DNA of 64,000 nt from Pyxidicoccus caerfyrddinensis (lineage in GTDB: Bacteria > Myxococcota > Myxococcia > Myxococcales > Myxococcaceae). The stretch's first letter is position 1, and every line of letters starts with the position of its first letter. The stretch lies in contig NZ_JAAIYA010000004.1 of assembly GCF_010894405.1 (NCBI RefSeq), positions 310,001 to 374,000 of the forward strand, given 5' to 3'. Below are positions 42,841-55,454 of this stretch, in pieces. Position numbers and translations under genes: made by a program. Below the pieces are notes generated by a model. That model searched no databases. It saw only the letters and a list, made by a program, of their open reading frames with translations, and had not been told where the DNA came from.

Positions 42841-45420
42841 CTATTGCTCTCGCAGCGAGCGCAGATGGTCCTGGGCATCGAGGGTCGTGGGGTGGTCCTC
42901 GCCCAACACCTGGGTGGCAAGCTCGACGAGCCGGCTCCAGACTCCACGCGCGGCCTCGAAGTCTTTCTGGCGGATGAGGGTCACCCCGAGGTTCTGCATC
43001 GTGTTCATCGTGTCGGGATGCGCCTCGCCCAGGAGGCGGCGCTGGTCCGCCAGCAGAGCCTCCTGCATGACCCGCGCTCCGTCGAGGTCCCCCATGCGGC
43101 GGAGCGTCGTCGAGAGCGCTGCCCTCGACAGCATCGTGTCCTGATGCGCATCTCCCAGCACCTTGCGGCGGCCGCCCAGGACCTCCTCGTGCAGCGACCT
43201 GGAGCCCTGCACGTCGTCGAGGTCCCAGAGGATGGTGGCCAGGTTGTACTTCGCCATCAGGGTCTCTTCGTGCTCCTCCCCCCGGAGCAGCCGCCGCGAC
43301 TCGACGACCTGCTCCACCAGCGGCCTGGCGGCCCGCGCATCACCCAGGTCCGCGAGGGTGATGGACAGGTTGTTGATCATGCGCAGCGTCTCGGAGTCCT
43401 CGGCTCCGTACAGTCGAAGCTGGGCCTCCAGCGTTTCCTCCAGGAGCTTCCGCGCCTCCTCGAGCTTTCCACCCTGCCTCAGCACATCTCCCAGGGAGTT
43501 CTGACACAACAGCGTCAACCGGTGCTCCGCTCCCAGGGAAACCCGGGCCTGCTCCACCACGCGGTGGAGCAGGTCCACCGCGGGCCCCACCAGCCCCCGG
43601 TTCGCACGGAACTGCCCCAACCTGTACCCCAGGGGCAGCCCCAGATCCTGTCTGAAGCCCGATGCCAGGGTGCGGTCGAAGACCCACTTCGCATGCGGCG
43701 CACAGGCGTCCAACCAGGGCCAGGCGTTCGGGTCATCGAGGGCACGTGGCTCCATGGCCGACAGGAGCGCCTCCGCCACTGCCCTGAGGGCCAGCTCGGG
43801 ACTCTCCGCGCGACCGCGCAGAAAGTCCGCGAGGACGCGGTGCATCGCCCCGAACGTGGGCACCCGCCCAGCGGTCGCGCCGCTCACGAAGGAGCGCAGC
43901 TTGAGCTGGACTCTGACCTCCGGGGTGAACAAGGGCGCCATGTGCTCGAGCAGCACCTCGGGAATCGGTACGGGTGCAAGCTGGGCCAGGACCACCGCAG
44001 CCCGCTGTGCCTCGGGCGTCAGGCGTTCGTAGGAGATGGAGAGCGCCTCCGTCACGCCCCGCAGCTGCCCATCGGGGAGGTGCGGTCGCAAGGCCTCCAG
44101 CTGCCGGTCCAGCTCTCGCACCGGTCCCACGTGCCGGGCCTGCTCCAGCAGCTTCGCCGGGGTGATGGCCCCGGCCCGCATCGCGCGGTTCAGCAGCTCC
44201 AGCGCCAGGGGAAGATGCCCGACCCACTCCGCGATGAGCCTCCAGTCCGTCGCCTCGAGCCCGGAGCGCTCCACCTCCTCCGTCAGCAGCACCACGGCCG
44301 CCTCTGGCCCGAGCGTGGCTACCGGCAGCGCTTGAAGCCCCTCCCCTCCCACGGAGAGCCGGGCCCGGGAGGTGGCGAGCAGCGCGACCTTGCCGAGCGC
44401 CGGGCACCACGTCTTCAGCGGCCGGGGGCGCTGCCCCGGCGCGGTCTCCGGCACGTTGTCCACCACGTAGAGGACCGGTGCCTTCGCGCAGCGCGCATGG
44501 AGGGCCCGGGCCAGTTCGCCAGCGGCATCCCGCTGCTGCTCACGGAACTCCTTCAGCGACGGCACCCCCGGCTCCAGGGTGCTCAAGATGCCGTGGAATC
44601 GCGCCTCCAGCTCCACCTCGCCGGCCTCCGCATCCACCCAGAAGAGCCCACCTGGAAAGCGCGCCGGTCCCAGGCGGTGGAGGTACTCCAGGGCAAGCCG
44701 GGTCTTCCCGAAGCCCCCGGCCGCCTCCAGCGCCCCGGAGAGCGCCGCGCCCGCGCCTCCTCCCGCGGACAGGGTGGTGAGCGCGAAGTCGATGCTCCAC
44801 AGGTCATCCGCCCGTCCGACGAAGGACGCCCCGAGGGACGGCGGGAGCTCCAGCGGGTGCAGCGCCAGGCCCGCCAGGTTTTGAGGCGCTGGAAGCGCGG
44901 ACTCCTGGAGCAGGCGGTCGCGCGTCGCATCGAGGCGTCCCTGTTGCTCCAGTCGCTCCCCCAGCGAGGGCCCCCCTTCCGCGAGGCGGGCACGGACCTG
45001 CCGCGCCAGCGCTTCCGTCTGGTCCGCCCTGGGCCAGTGGAGCGTCCTGAGCCGTGGCGGAAGCCGCTCCAGCGGAGCCGCCGGCCTTCCTTCGGAAGGC
45101 AGCGCGAGGACGAGGCACGAGAGCGCCTGCGCCCTATCCTTCTCGGAGGCCTCGGCCGGAAGTCCGAGAAAGGGACTCAGGGCCGCTCGCAGCTCCCACA
45201 GGCAGTACCAGCGTGTGAGGTACGCCTCGTCGAGGAAGGCCACCACCATGCGCGAGCCCAGCAAGGCCTCCACCAGAACGGTGGGGAAGCGCTGCCCATG
45301 CTGCACACCCGTCGAGTCGAGGAACGCGAGGTCCGGGCCCAGCGCCCGCTGGAGCGCCTCCGCGTCGGCTCGGGACGTCTCACGTGCGTAGGAGATGAAG
45401 ACCGGGAGGTGGCCAGGCAT
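42841..45420 (-). CDS. TIR-NB-ARC(STAND)-TPR protein, NLR-like
   Basis: From ATG 45420 the 859-residue product begins with a TIR domain (about 5-150): PVFISYARETS and YLTRWYCLWEL with the NADase-type Glu76. A STAND/NB-ARC ATPase follows: FVGRADDL (200), P-loop AGGFGKT (234-240), Walker B VLYVVDN, the arginine sensor LLATSRARL, GHLPLALELL, and MHRVLADFLR in place of MHD. The C-terminal 280 residues are KLC-type TPRs (LGEDHPTTLDAQDHLRSL). This is the build of bacterial NLR-like immune proteins: repeats sense, STAND oligomerises, TIR degrades NAD. The start lacks a strong ribosome site; the frame is open upstream to 45594. Confidence 0.9.
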   Translation of the reverse strand: MPGHLPVFISYARETSRADAEALQRALGPDLAFLDSTGVQHGQRFPTVLVEALLGSRMVVAFLDEAYLTRWYCLWELRAALSPFLGLPAEASEKDRAQALSCLVLALPSEGRPAAPLERLPPRLRTLHWPRADQTEALARQVRARLAEGGPSLGERLEQQGRLDATRDRLLQESALPAPQNLAGLALHPLELPPSLGASFVGRADDLWSIDFALTTLSAGGGAGAALSGALEAAGGFGKTRLALEYLHRLGPARFPGGLFWVDAEAGEVELEARFHGILSTLEPGVPSLKEFREQQRDAAGELARALHARCAKAPVLYVVDNVPETAPGQRPRPLKTWCPALGKVALLATSRARLSVGGEGLQALPVATLGPEAAVVLLTEEVERSGLEATDWRLIAEWVGHLPLALELLNRAMRAGAITPAKLLEQARHVGPVRELDRQLEALRPHLPDGQLRGVTEALSISYERLTPEAQRAAVVLAQLAPVPIPEVLLEHMAPLFTPEVRVQLKLRSFVSGATAGRVPTFGAMHRVLADFLRGRAESPELALRAVAEALLSAMEPRALDDPNAWPWLDACAPHAKWVFDRTLASGFRQDLGLPLGYRLGQFRANRGLVGPAVDLLHRVVEQARVSLGAEHRLTLLCQNSLGDVLRQGGKLEEARKLLEETLEAQLRLYGAEDSETLRMINNLSITLADLGDARAARPLVEQVVESRRLLRGEEHEETLMAKYNLATILWDLDDVQGSRSLHEEVLGGRRKVLGDAHQDTMLSRAALSTTLRRMGDLDGARVMQEALLADQRRLLGEAHPDTMNTMQNLGVTLIRQKDFEAARGVWSRLVELATQVLGEDHPTTLDAQDHLRSLREQ

Positions 45421-45484
45421 CCGGAATGGTTGACCCAAGCCGGACCTGAATGCCAGTGCGCCTCCCGGTCTCACAGCCGGGGCT

Positions 45485-46867
45485 TCAGTCGCCCTCGCTC
45501 CCGGGAGCCGCGACGATGCCATGGCGCGCGAGCAACCGCCGGAGCTGTGTGCGATGCATGCCGAGCGCCCGCGCCGCGGCGGCCACGTTGCCACCCTGCT
45601 GGCGTAGCGCCTCCTCGATGCGCGCCTGCTCCTCGGCCTCCAAGGGTGGAGCCCGCGAGGGCACTTCTCGCCTGACGCTTCCCGTCTCCATCGGCACCGG
45701 AGTCGACATCGCGGGCCCGAACGCAGTGCCGGCGCTCGGGCTCAGGTGGAGGGCCTTCACGCGCGGCTCGCCGCCCAGGAGCGCTGCCTGGACGGCACTG
45801 CGCACCTCGACCCGCAGCTCCCGGACATTCCCTGGCCAGGGCCGCAGCAGGCACTCCTCCACCAGCGACACGTGCAGTCCCAATCCGGGCGCCACCTGCC
45901 GCACCTCCTGCTGGAGCAACAGGGGAATCTCCTCGGGGCGCTGACGCAGCGGCGGCAGCATCACCTCTGGCCTGCCCAGGCGGAAGTAGAGGTCCTCCCG
46001 GAGGTGCCCGCCCGCCACCCGCGCGCGCAGGTCCTTGTTGCTCGCGGAGCAGACGTGAAGGTCCACCGGCTTCGGCTTCGAGGCGCCCAGCGAGAGGACC
46101 TCCCGGCTTTCCAGCACTCGCAACAGCTTCGCCTGGACAGACAGGTCCAGCTCCACCACTTCATCCAGGAACAGCGTGCCGCCGTCCGCGGCCTGGAGGT
46201 AGCCCTGGGCATCCGCATCGGCCCCGGAGTACGCGCCGCGCCTGGCGCCGAACAGCAGCCGCTCGGCGAGGCTCTGGGGAATCGCCGCGCAGTTGACCGC
46301 CACGAAGGGCCCCGCGCTCCGGGGTCCGCTCTGATGGAAGGCACGCGCCACGCCCTCCTTGCCCGCACCGCTCTCCCCGTGGATGTGCAGCGTGGACCCG
46401 ACCTGCGCCAGCCGCGCCACCTCCGCCAGCAACCGTTGCATGGCGTGGCCGCGCACGAAGCCGTCCTGGAGCACCACGCCGTGCCGCGCCAGGGGACCCA
46501 CGTCCGCGCAGGGGACGAACAGCGAGTCCCCCATGCGGAGGACCCGCTGGGCTTCGTGCGGCGCTCCGGCGGGCACCTGCTTCCCCTCCACGAACGTGCC
46601 GTTCTGACTGCCGAGGTCCGTCACCCAGAAGCGCCGCCCATCGAAGTGGACGCGGGCGTGACGCCGGGACATGCGTGGGTCCTGGACCTCCCCCAGCGCG
46701 GCGGCACCCCGCCCCAGCTCCAGGGCCCCGTCCCGCAGCGGCAACACCTCCGCCATCGCCGCGTCCCCGCTGAACAGGCGCAGGAGGCCCGGCACCTTCT
46801 CCTCACCGGAGCCGCTCGCGCCTCCGCTGGCTCCGCTCGGCTGCAGGGTCGATGGGTCCTTCTCCAT
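45485..46867 (-). CDS. FHA-domain sigma54-dependent activator
   Basis: This 460-residue regulator has an FHA domain (about 30-130: DPRMSRRHARVHFDGRRFWV, then SQNGTFVEG). It then has a sigma54 AAA+ domain with Walker A GESGAGKE, the sigma54-contact loop written GAYSGA instead of GAFTGA, Walker B GGTLFLDEV, and the Fis-type helix-turn-helix at the end (GGNVAAAARALGMHRTQL). FHA domains bind phospho-Thr, so it is expected to answer a Ser/Thr kinase, as in several myxobacterial regulators. It lies 64 bp upstream of the TIR-STAND-TPR gene in the same direction; control of that gene is inference. Confidence 0.92.
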   Translation of the reverse strand: MEKDPSTLQPSGASGGASGSGEEKVPGLLRLFSGDAAMAEVLPLRDGALELGRGAAALGEVQDPRMSRRHARVHFDGRRFWVTDLGSQNGTFVEGKQVPAGAPHEAQRVLRMGDSLFVPCADVGPLARHGVVLQDGFVRGHAMQRLLAEVARLAQVGSTLHIHGESGAGKEGVARAFHQSGPRSAGPFVAVNCAAIPQSLAERLLFGARRGAYSGADADAQGYLQAADGGTLFLDEVVELDLSVQAKLLRVLESREVLSLGASKPKPVDLHVCSASNKDLRARVAGGHLREDLYFRLGRPEVMLPPLRQRPEEIPLLLQQEVRQVAPGLGLHVSLVEECLLRPWPGNVRELRVEVRSAVQAALLGGEPRVKALHLSPSAGTAFGPAMSTPVPMETGSVRREVPSRAPPLEAEEQARIEEALRQQGGNVAAAARALGMHRTQLRRLLARHGIVAAPGSEGD

Positions 46868-47126
46868 GGGCCTACATCCTACGCGGCTCCTGGCACACGA
46901 CGCAGGTGCCAGCGAGTGTGCCACGCAGTGAGGCTCCGCCCGGGACGCGTGGAGAAGTGCTCGAGATGGTTGACGAGCCCGCGCTCCATCGCGCCAGAGT
47001 CCGTGTCAGCGAAGCAGGCACATGCCTTGCTTGGGCCGCGAGCGCTTCGTGCACGCGAAGCCAGTCGTTTCCATCCAGGGGCTGGGACGAACCCGCCCGC
47101 ACACATCGCAGCAAGGGGGACTCGAG

Positions 47127-48377
47127 ATGAAGCAGGTGAAGAACATACGGCCTTCGTGGCTCGGACTGATGGCGGTGTTGCTGTGGGTCAGCGGATGCAA
47201 GACGTGCGGCTCTCACCTGCCGCCGCCTCAGCCCGTCCCCGACAAGGAGGCGCCGGCCGACGCCGGCACCGTCACGCCCCCTGCTGACAAGCCGCTGTCC
47301 ACCACCGGGTGCGGCGATGGGAAGTGCAAGGTCCCGTGGCCGCCACCCGAGGTCCCGACGAGCTTCGCCGCCTGCCCGACGGGCTCCTGTGGTCCCGGCA
47401 GCCAGAATGGCAGGGGAATCTACGTCTCCAACACCGAGGTGCGGAGCTACTGCTTCAGGGACGAGCACGCCGCCTCGCCCTCCTTCCCCTACTCGTTCTG
47501 CCCCGAGCTCTTCTTCAACACCCCCACCGGGGTTCGACTCCAGGTGCGGGATTGGACCAACCCCAATTACATCCGCGATACCGCGGTTCAGGCCTGGCTC
47601 GAGCCCGCCTCCGGCGCCCGTCAGCCCGTCACGCTGAAGAGCATCCGGAGTGACCAGAGCCGGCTCGTCATCACCTACGAAACGGCAGGTCAGGTGCATG
47701 AGGTCACCGGTGCCGGGTTGGAGCAGGTGAGGCTCTCGTTCCAGCTCAGCGTCATCGATGACGTCTACATGTACGAGATGAAGCTCAACGCCGTGCCGGG
47801 CAACGGGGGGCCGGAGGAGATTCAGCGGTATCGCCTCTCCTACCGGTACAAGCTGAGCAGCACGCTGTCCGATTGGATTCCTCACTGCGAGGATGCCGCC
47901 GCGGGGAACCGGATCTCCTTCCTGGGGGGAAAGAAGGTGGATGGCCTGACGGCTCGAGTGACGGATGAACCCGGCGTCACCACCCTGAGCTGCGAAACGG
48001 GAGCCATCAGCACCTGTCTGGCCTGGGGCTACACGCCGTGGAGTTCCCGGACGGGGGACCCGAAGTGGAGCGACTACCTCTTCCGCTCGTGCCTGCACGC
48101 CAAGCGCGCGGCCTACTTCGTCCAGTTCGGCGACTTCAACAGCTACACGGTCTCCGGAACCGAGATCTTCAAGCGGGACCCGTTCGGCATCAACTCCGAG
48201 CAGATGGACCACCTCGAAGCGCTCTGGAGCCCCCGAGGCGCGGAGTGCCTCAACAGAGGCAATGCTCGTCACCGTGAGCTCCTCCCGGACTCCGGAACGC
48301 TGCCCTCGTGCCCGGAGACCCGGTGGGAACAGAACGGGTTCGGGAGGCTCGCCACCAGCCCGCAGTCCCTCCCCTGA
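47127..48377 (+). CDS. ADYC-like lipoprotein
   Basis: ATG 47127 follows AAGGGGGA; the product has 416 residues with lipobox VSGC. A Pro/Asp-rich linker and several Cys precede the C-terminal domain. That domain (CLAWGYTPWSSRTG, then FRSCLHAKRAAYFVQFGDFN and EALWSPRGAECLN) matches the ADYC domain of myxobacterial exported proteins, here with AAYF in place of ADYC. Function is unknown; it is anchored by a lipid, probably at the outer membrane. It is convergent with the kinase gene at 48389, 11 bp away. Confidence 0.8.
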   Translation: MKQVKNIRPSWLGLMAVLLWVSGCKTCGSHLPPPQPVPDKEAPADAGTVTPPADKPLSTTGCGDGKCKVPWPPPEVPTSFAACPTGSCGPGSQNGRGIYVSNTEVRSYCFRDEHAASPSFPYSFCPELFFNTPTGVRLQVRDWTNPNYIRDTAVQAWLEPASGARQPVTLKSIRSDQSRLVITYETAGQVHEVTGAGLEQVRLSFQLSVIDDVYMYEMKLNAVPGNGGPEEIQRYRLSYRYKLSSTLSDWIPHCEDAAAGNRISFLGGKKVDGLTARVTDEPGVTTLSCETGAISTCLAWGYTPWSSRTGDPKWSDYLFRSCLHAKRAAYFVQFGDFNSYTVSGTEIFKRDPFGINSEQMDHLEALWSPRGAECLNRGNARHRELLPDSGTLPSCPETRWEQNGFGRLATSPQSLP

Positions 48378-48388
48378 AACAACCGCGG

Positions 48389-51604
<3,216 letters not shown>

Positions 51605-51986
51605 GCGGAGCACGGTCTCCTGGGGTTGCTCGCCCCATGCTGCCCGGGGCCCGCCCACGCGGTCCAGAGAGCCGTGTCGTCACGGGCGACACGGCCACGC
51701 GGTGCCGGACATGCCTCGCGATGACACATGGCACATGTGCCAGGTGTGCCACCCACGTGGAGTCCAGGGGGTCCAGCGCGCTCGAAACAGGGGCTGACGT
51801 GGCCGGCGTGAGGCCCGCTTTCAGAGGAGGATTCGTCCGCGCGATATCTCGAATGGAGACCGCTGCCCCCTGGGCAGGCGCGCGGGCACGGGCCTTGCTC
51901 AAGGTCAACGCAGATGGCGAACACCGCCGGGCACACCGGACGGGGCGTCATCCCAGGCAGTCCACCCGAACCCCAAGGAAGAAAAG
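51605..51986. promoter_or_regulatory. Divergent promoter region with palindrome TGGCACATGTGCCA
   Basis: This 382-bp gap separates the kinase gene and the secreted protein gene. It contains the perfect 14-bp palindrome TGGCACATGTGCCA at 51729-51742. I find no gene in it. The palindrome begins like a sigma54 -24 box (TGGCAC), but no -12 GC follows at the right distance. Confidence 0.4.
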
Positions 51987-52571
51987 ATGAGCACTCTCTC
52001 GCTGCTGAAGCGCGCCGCCATCGGTCTGTCCGTTGCCGCCCCCGTCGTGATGGCCATCCTCCCGGGCACCGCGAGCGCGTACCGTGCCTACCCCGCCGCC
52101 GGCTGCACCTACGAGACCGACTACGTCGGCGACTACGTCTGGTCGCTCGGCATCGCCAACCAGAGCAGCGGCATCTCCCCCCGCGCGCGCAACATTCGCT
52201 GCCCCATCATCGACGACAACTCCGGAGCCCCTGGCGCCACCACGTCCAACGTGAGCTGGCGGCCTGCCGTCTCTTCCATCTACGTGACCGGCTACGACGG
52301 GAACAACGGCACCAGCGACTACTACAACGCCCAGGCGACCGTCTGCTACGTGTTCAGGGAAGGCACGGGCTCCTCCTGCTCGACGCCCAAGGTGCTCCGC
52401 CCGATTGCCACTGACGTCACCTTCACGGGCCCGTTCCAGGTCGCGCTGGACGCGGCGCAGGTCAACAAGCTGAAGGAGGCCTGGCAGGGCGACTACTCCT
52501 ACGTCCAGATCCAGATCCCCCACAACGGGCCGCTGGGCAACAGCGCCATCTACGGCTACTCGACCTACTAG
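51987..52571 (+). CDS. Secreted protein of unknown function
   Basis: AAGGAAG precedes the ATG. The 194-residue product has a signal peptide (IGLSVAAPVVMAILPGTASA). The mature part is rich in Tyr, Ser, Asn and Thr, with Cys pairs (AGCTYETDY, IRCPIIDD, TVCYVFRE, SSCSTPK), predicted beta-sandwich. Several similar small exported proteins with this beta-rich style are known in myxobacteria but without function. Cys spacing suggests two disulfides. Confidence 0.75.
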   Translation: MSTLSLLKRAAIGLSVAAPVVMAILPGTASAYRAYPAAGCTYETDYVGDYVWSLGIANQSSGISPRARNIRCPIIDDNSGAPGATTSNVSWRPAVSSIYVTGYDGNNGTSDYYNAQATVCYVFREGTGSSCSTPKVLRPIATDVTFTGPFQVALDAAQVNKLKEAWQGDYSYVQIQIPHNGPLGNSAIYGYSTY

Positions 52572-52653
52572 GCCGCCGCCCCACCCGCTCGCGTTGACAC
52601 CCGGAGCGAGGGGCCTCGCGCCCCCCGCTCCGGGCCCTTTCCCTGGAGGAACC

Positions 52654-53313
52654 ATGTCTCACTTGCTGAAGGGCCCCTGGCTGGCCGCCATCATCACCAC
52701 CACCCTCGTCGCCGGCATCGCCTGGAGCCTCGGCCTGTCGCCCGGCCCCGCCACCACTTCCGCGCCCACCTCCGAGCCGGTGCCCGCGCCCACCCTGCCC
52801 GCCCCCGTCGCGTCAGGCGACTCCGCGGACGGCAAGCGCCTGCGCCAGTTGGAGCAGCAGGTGGAGCAGCTCTCCCAGCGGCTCGGCTCCGAGGAGGCGG
52901 CCCGCGCCAACGTCCCACCCCCGCCCATGCCCCCGACTCCCGAGGAGCGGGTGCAGCGCCGCGAGGCCGGCATGGAGATGTTCGAGATGAAGGTGGACGC
53001 GTATCAGCAGGAACGAATGGACGCCGCGTGGGCGGACCCGGCGCGCAAGTCGCTGGAGACCAGCATGGGCACGCTCCTGACGGCCCTGCCGGCGGACCGG
53101 CGCGGGCACCTGCTCGGCGTGGATTGCCGCACCCACTCCTGCATGGCCACGCTGGAGTTCCCCAACTTCGCCGCTGCGAGGGACCAGTTTCCCCGCTTCG
53201 TGGAGCACATCTACGACGTGCCCTGCGGACGCACGGCCGTGCTCGACGACGCGGAGGACCCGGCCGCGCCCCTGAAGGTGCGCGTCCTCTTCGACGAATG
53301 TGCGCGCGACTGA
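52654..53313 (+). CDS. Membrane-anchored coiled-coil protein of unknown function
   Basis: ATG 52654 follows TGGAGGA; the product has 219 residues. One N-terminal membrane helix (LAAIITTTLVAGIAWSLGL) is followed by a Pro/Ala/Ser linker, a short coiled coil (KRLRQLEQQVEQLSQRLGSE), and a globular C-terminal part with four Cys (CRTHSC, YDVPCG, DECARD). It is probably periplasmic with the N-terminus in the inner membrane. I do not recognise the family. It follows the secreted protein gene in the same direction. Confidence 0.75.
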   Translation: MSHLLKGPWLAAIITTTLVAGIAWSLGLSPGPATTSAPTSEPVPAPTLPAPVASGDSADGKRLRQLEQQVEQLSQRLGSEEAARANVPPPPMPPTPEERVQRREAGMEMFEMKVDAYQQERMDAAWADPARKSLETSMGTLLTALPADRRGHLLGVDCRTHSCMATLEFPNFAAARDQFPRFVEHIYDVPCGRTAVLDDAEDPAAPLKVRVLFDECARD

Positions 53314-53423
53314 GGCCGAGTGCGTCGCGCTCGCACACTCCTCTGGCAATGTGACCGAACGGCAACAGCGGGGGTCCACAATAAGCGGAATTTTCCGCCC
53401 TCAATACTGAGAGTCGGAGTCAC

Positions 53424-54302
53424 ATGCGTATCGCTGGAAAGTCGGTTGTGGCCCTGGGTGCGATTGCCGCGATGACCGGCTGCGGCCCCGTGGACGAGAC
53501 GGAGCAGCAGGACACGCAGGCCGCGGTGGTGGATGCCCGCAACTGCGGTGCCCAGGAGTTCACCCAGGACGAGGTGGCGGCGATCGAGGCCCGCTACGAG
53601 GCGGCCCGGGCAGTGCAGGCGATGGGTGGCACGGTCCACGCCTCGGCCATCTCCATCCCCGTCTATGTCCACGTCATCCGTGACGCGAGCGGCAACGGCG
53701 GCGTGACGACGACGCAGATCAACAACCAGATCAGCGTGCTGAACCAGGCCTACCAGTCGGCCGGCGTCAGCTTCACCCTGGCTGGCGTGGACTACACCAA
53801 CAACAACCAGTGGTACACGTGCTCCACCACGGGTTGTGAGACGAAGATGAAGAAGGCGCTGCACCAGGGCAGCGCAGACGACCTCAACCTCTACACCAAC
53901 AACATGGGCCAGGGGCTGCTCGGCTGGGCGACCTTCCCCTGGAGCTACGCCAGTTCTCCCGCCATGGACGGCGTGGTCATCCTGGCGAGCTCGCTGCCGG
54001 GCGGCACGGCGACCAACTACAACGAGGGCGACACGGGCACCCACGAGGTCGGCCACTGGCTGGGCCTGTACCACACGTTCCAGGGCGGCTGCTCCAGCCC
54101 CGGTGACAGTGTGGATGACACGCCGTTCGAGGGCTCCGCGGCCTACGGCTGCCCCGCCGGCCGCGACACCTGCACCACCGCCGGCGTGGACCCCATCACC
54201 AACTTCATGGACTACACCTACGACTCCTGCATGAACACGTTCAGCGCCGGTCAGCACAGCCGCATGAACAGCATGTGGACCACGTACCGCGCGGGCAAGT
54301 AA
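53424..54302 (+). CDS. M43-family zinc metalloprotease (lipoprotein)
   Basis: This 292-residue protein has a lipoprotein signal peptide (lipobox MTGC, followed by GPVDE). The zinc site [11 protein letters not shown] (from His207) with Met-turn [20 protein letters not shown] is that of the pappalysin/cytophagalysin (M43) family. Several Cys pairs are present. M43 enzymes cleave extracellular proteins; myxobacteria release many for predation, but this one should remain lipid-anchored. The end is followed by a strong terminator at 54340. Confidence 0.92.
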   Translation: MRIAGKSVVALGAIAAMTGCGPVDETEQQDTQAAVVDARNCGAQEFTQDEVAAIEARYEAARAVQAMGGTVHASAISIPVYVHVIRDASGNGGVTTTQINNQISVLNQAYQSAGVSFTLAGVDYTNNNQWYTCSTTGCETKMKKALHQGSADDLNLYTNNMGQGLLGWATFPWSYASSPAMDGVVILASSLPGGTATNYNEGDTGTHEVGHWLGLYHTFQGGCSSPGDSVDDTPFEGSAAYGCPAGRDTCTTAGVDPITNFMDYTYDSCMNTFSAGQHSRMNSMWTTYRAGK

Positions 54303-54339
54303 TCCCCGCCTGAAACAACGCATGTCCCGGAAGTGAGCG

Positions 54340-54369
54340 ACGGGCCTCTCACGCAGGTGAGAGGCCCGT
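54340..54369 (+). terminator. Strong intrinsic terminator
   Basis: A perfect 13-bp stem (ACGGGCCTCTCAC with GTGAGAGGCCCGT) and a 4-base loop are followed by TGTTCTTTG. It lies 37 bp after the metalloprotease gene and before the EVE/TIR-like gene, so it separates the two transcription units. Confidence 0.85.
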
Positions 54370-54593
54370 TGTTCTTTGCGGAGCTCACCACCGCTACTTC
54401 GGCGGCTGGATTGGCGGCATCACCAGCAGGTAGTCCAAGCTCCATGAAAGGGGCGCGTGAGCCCGGACGACTCACGCGCCTCCCTTCTGGTGTCTCCACA
54501 ATCCGGGGCGGTACAACAGCGTATTGCCGGGTTGAGCAGAAGAGTAGCCGCGATGAGCAAACCAGCGACGGCGTTGCAAGGAAGAGGCGCATC

Positions 54594-55454
54594 ATGACGG
54601 AGGGGCCGGCACACTTCCTGGCCTGGGTGCCCCGCAGCCATGGCCAGGGGCCGATTCGCCGTGGGGGAGCAGAGCGGCTCGCCGAGCGCGCGCTGAAGCC
54701 GGTGAGCCATGTGACGAAGCAGAGGCATCTCGATAAGCGGGTGCGGCCCGGCGATACGATCTGGCTCGCTGGAAGCCATCCGAGCTTCGGTCTTGGGGCG
54801 CCGTCTTTGGACGGCTGCGTCAGGGTCGCATCGACGCTCTCTGGTGGGGAGGCGGTCCGCTTCCTTGCTGGAGAGAATAGCTTCTGGCTACCTTGGGCAG
54901 ACGCCAGAACACTACTGGTTGCACTTGATTTTCGCTCCGCGGATGGCTCCATATCGAAGCTGTTGCCGGACCGGGTGATCGGGCCGCAGTTGCAAACCAC
55001 CCGCACCATTGCTCACGGCTCCGCAGCGGCGATTGAGCAGCGCGCGCGGGCGCTTCTGGCCAGGCCAAGGCTGTTCATCAGTTACCGCTGGAGCATCGCG
55101 CGGCGGACGATGGGACGGATCGTGGCGGCGACATCCGATTGTGGGTTCGGGCCGTGGTGGGACCGCTGGTCGGCGCCGCGGCGGCTGACCAGCGGCATCG
55201 AAAAGAGCCGTTCCGACGAGGAACTGGAGGAACTGTTATCGCACGGGATTGCAGGAAGCGCGGCAGCGCTTGTGGTGAAGAGCGCGGGCTATGGCGATAC
55301 AAAATGGACCGGCTTCGAGTCCGCCCGCATCTCGGCGGCTGGGATTGGCGTGGTAGAAATCGAGCCAGAGAGTCTCGAAACCGCTGCCGGCGTGGAAGCG
55401 TTGAAGCGGAAACTCCGCTGCCTTGGACTGAGCGGGACGTCTGGCTCTTCCTAG
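54594..55454 (+). CDS. EVE/PUA-like N-terminus fused to TIR-like domain
   Basis: ATG 54594 follows AAGGAAGAGG; the product has 286 residues and no signal peptide. Residues about 1-140 have the feel of an EVE/PUA-like barrel (MTEGPAHFLAWVP, then RVRPGDTIWLAGSHPSFGLG and LDGCVRVAS), the kind that binds modified bases. Residues about 158-258 look like a TIR or SEFIR domain: RLFISYRWS, WWDRWS, IAGSAAALVVKS and YGDTKWTGFE with a Glu at 242 at the NADase position. The gene is alone and adjoins a HEAT relic, so it is likely inserted. The EVE call is tentative; the TIR-like call is firmer. Confidence 0.65.
   Translation: MTEGPAHFLAWVPRSHGQGPIRRGGAERLAERALKPVSHVTKQRHLDKRVRPGDTIWLAGSHPSFGLGAPSLDGCVRVASTLSGGEAVRFLAGENSFWLPWADARTLLVALDFRSADGSISKLLPDRVIGPQLQTTRTIAHGSAAAIEQRARALLARPRLFISYRWSIARRTMGRIVAATSDCGFGPWWDRWSAPRRLTSGIEKSRSDEELEELLSHGIAGSAAALVVKSAGYGDTKWTGFESARISAAGIGVVEIEPESLETAAGVEALKRKLRCLGLSGTSGSS

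Noticed and set aside
42607..45675. 1022-residue plus-strand open frame opposite the TIR-STAND-TPR gene
   Set aside because: Composition is Arg/His/Gln-rich without domains, as expected of a shadow of the minus-strand gene.
45746..47287. 513-residue plus-strand open frame opposite the FHA-sigma54 gene
   Set aside because: Antisense to a gene with AAA+, FHA and Fis motifs; composition typical of a shadow.
51729..51742. A sigma54 promoter at TGGCACATGTGCCA
   Set aside because: TGGCAC matches the -24 element, but no GC dinucleotide of a -12 element (TTGCA-like) follows at the proper spacing.
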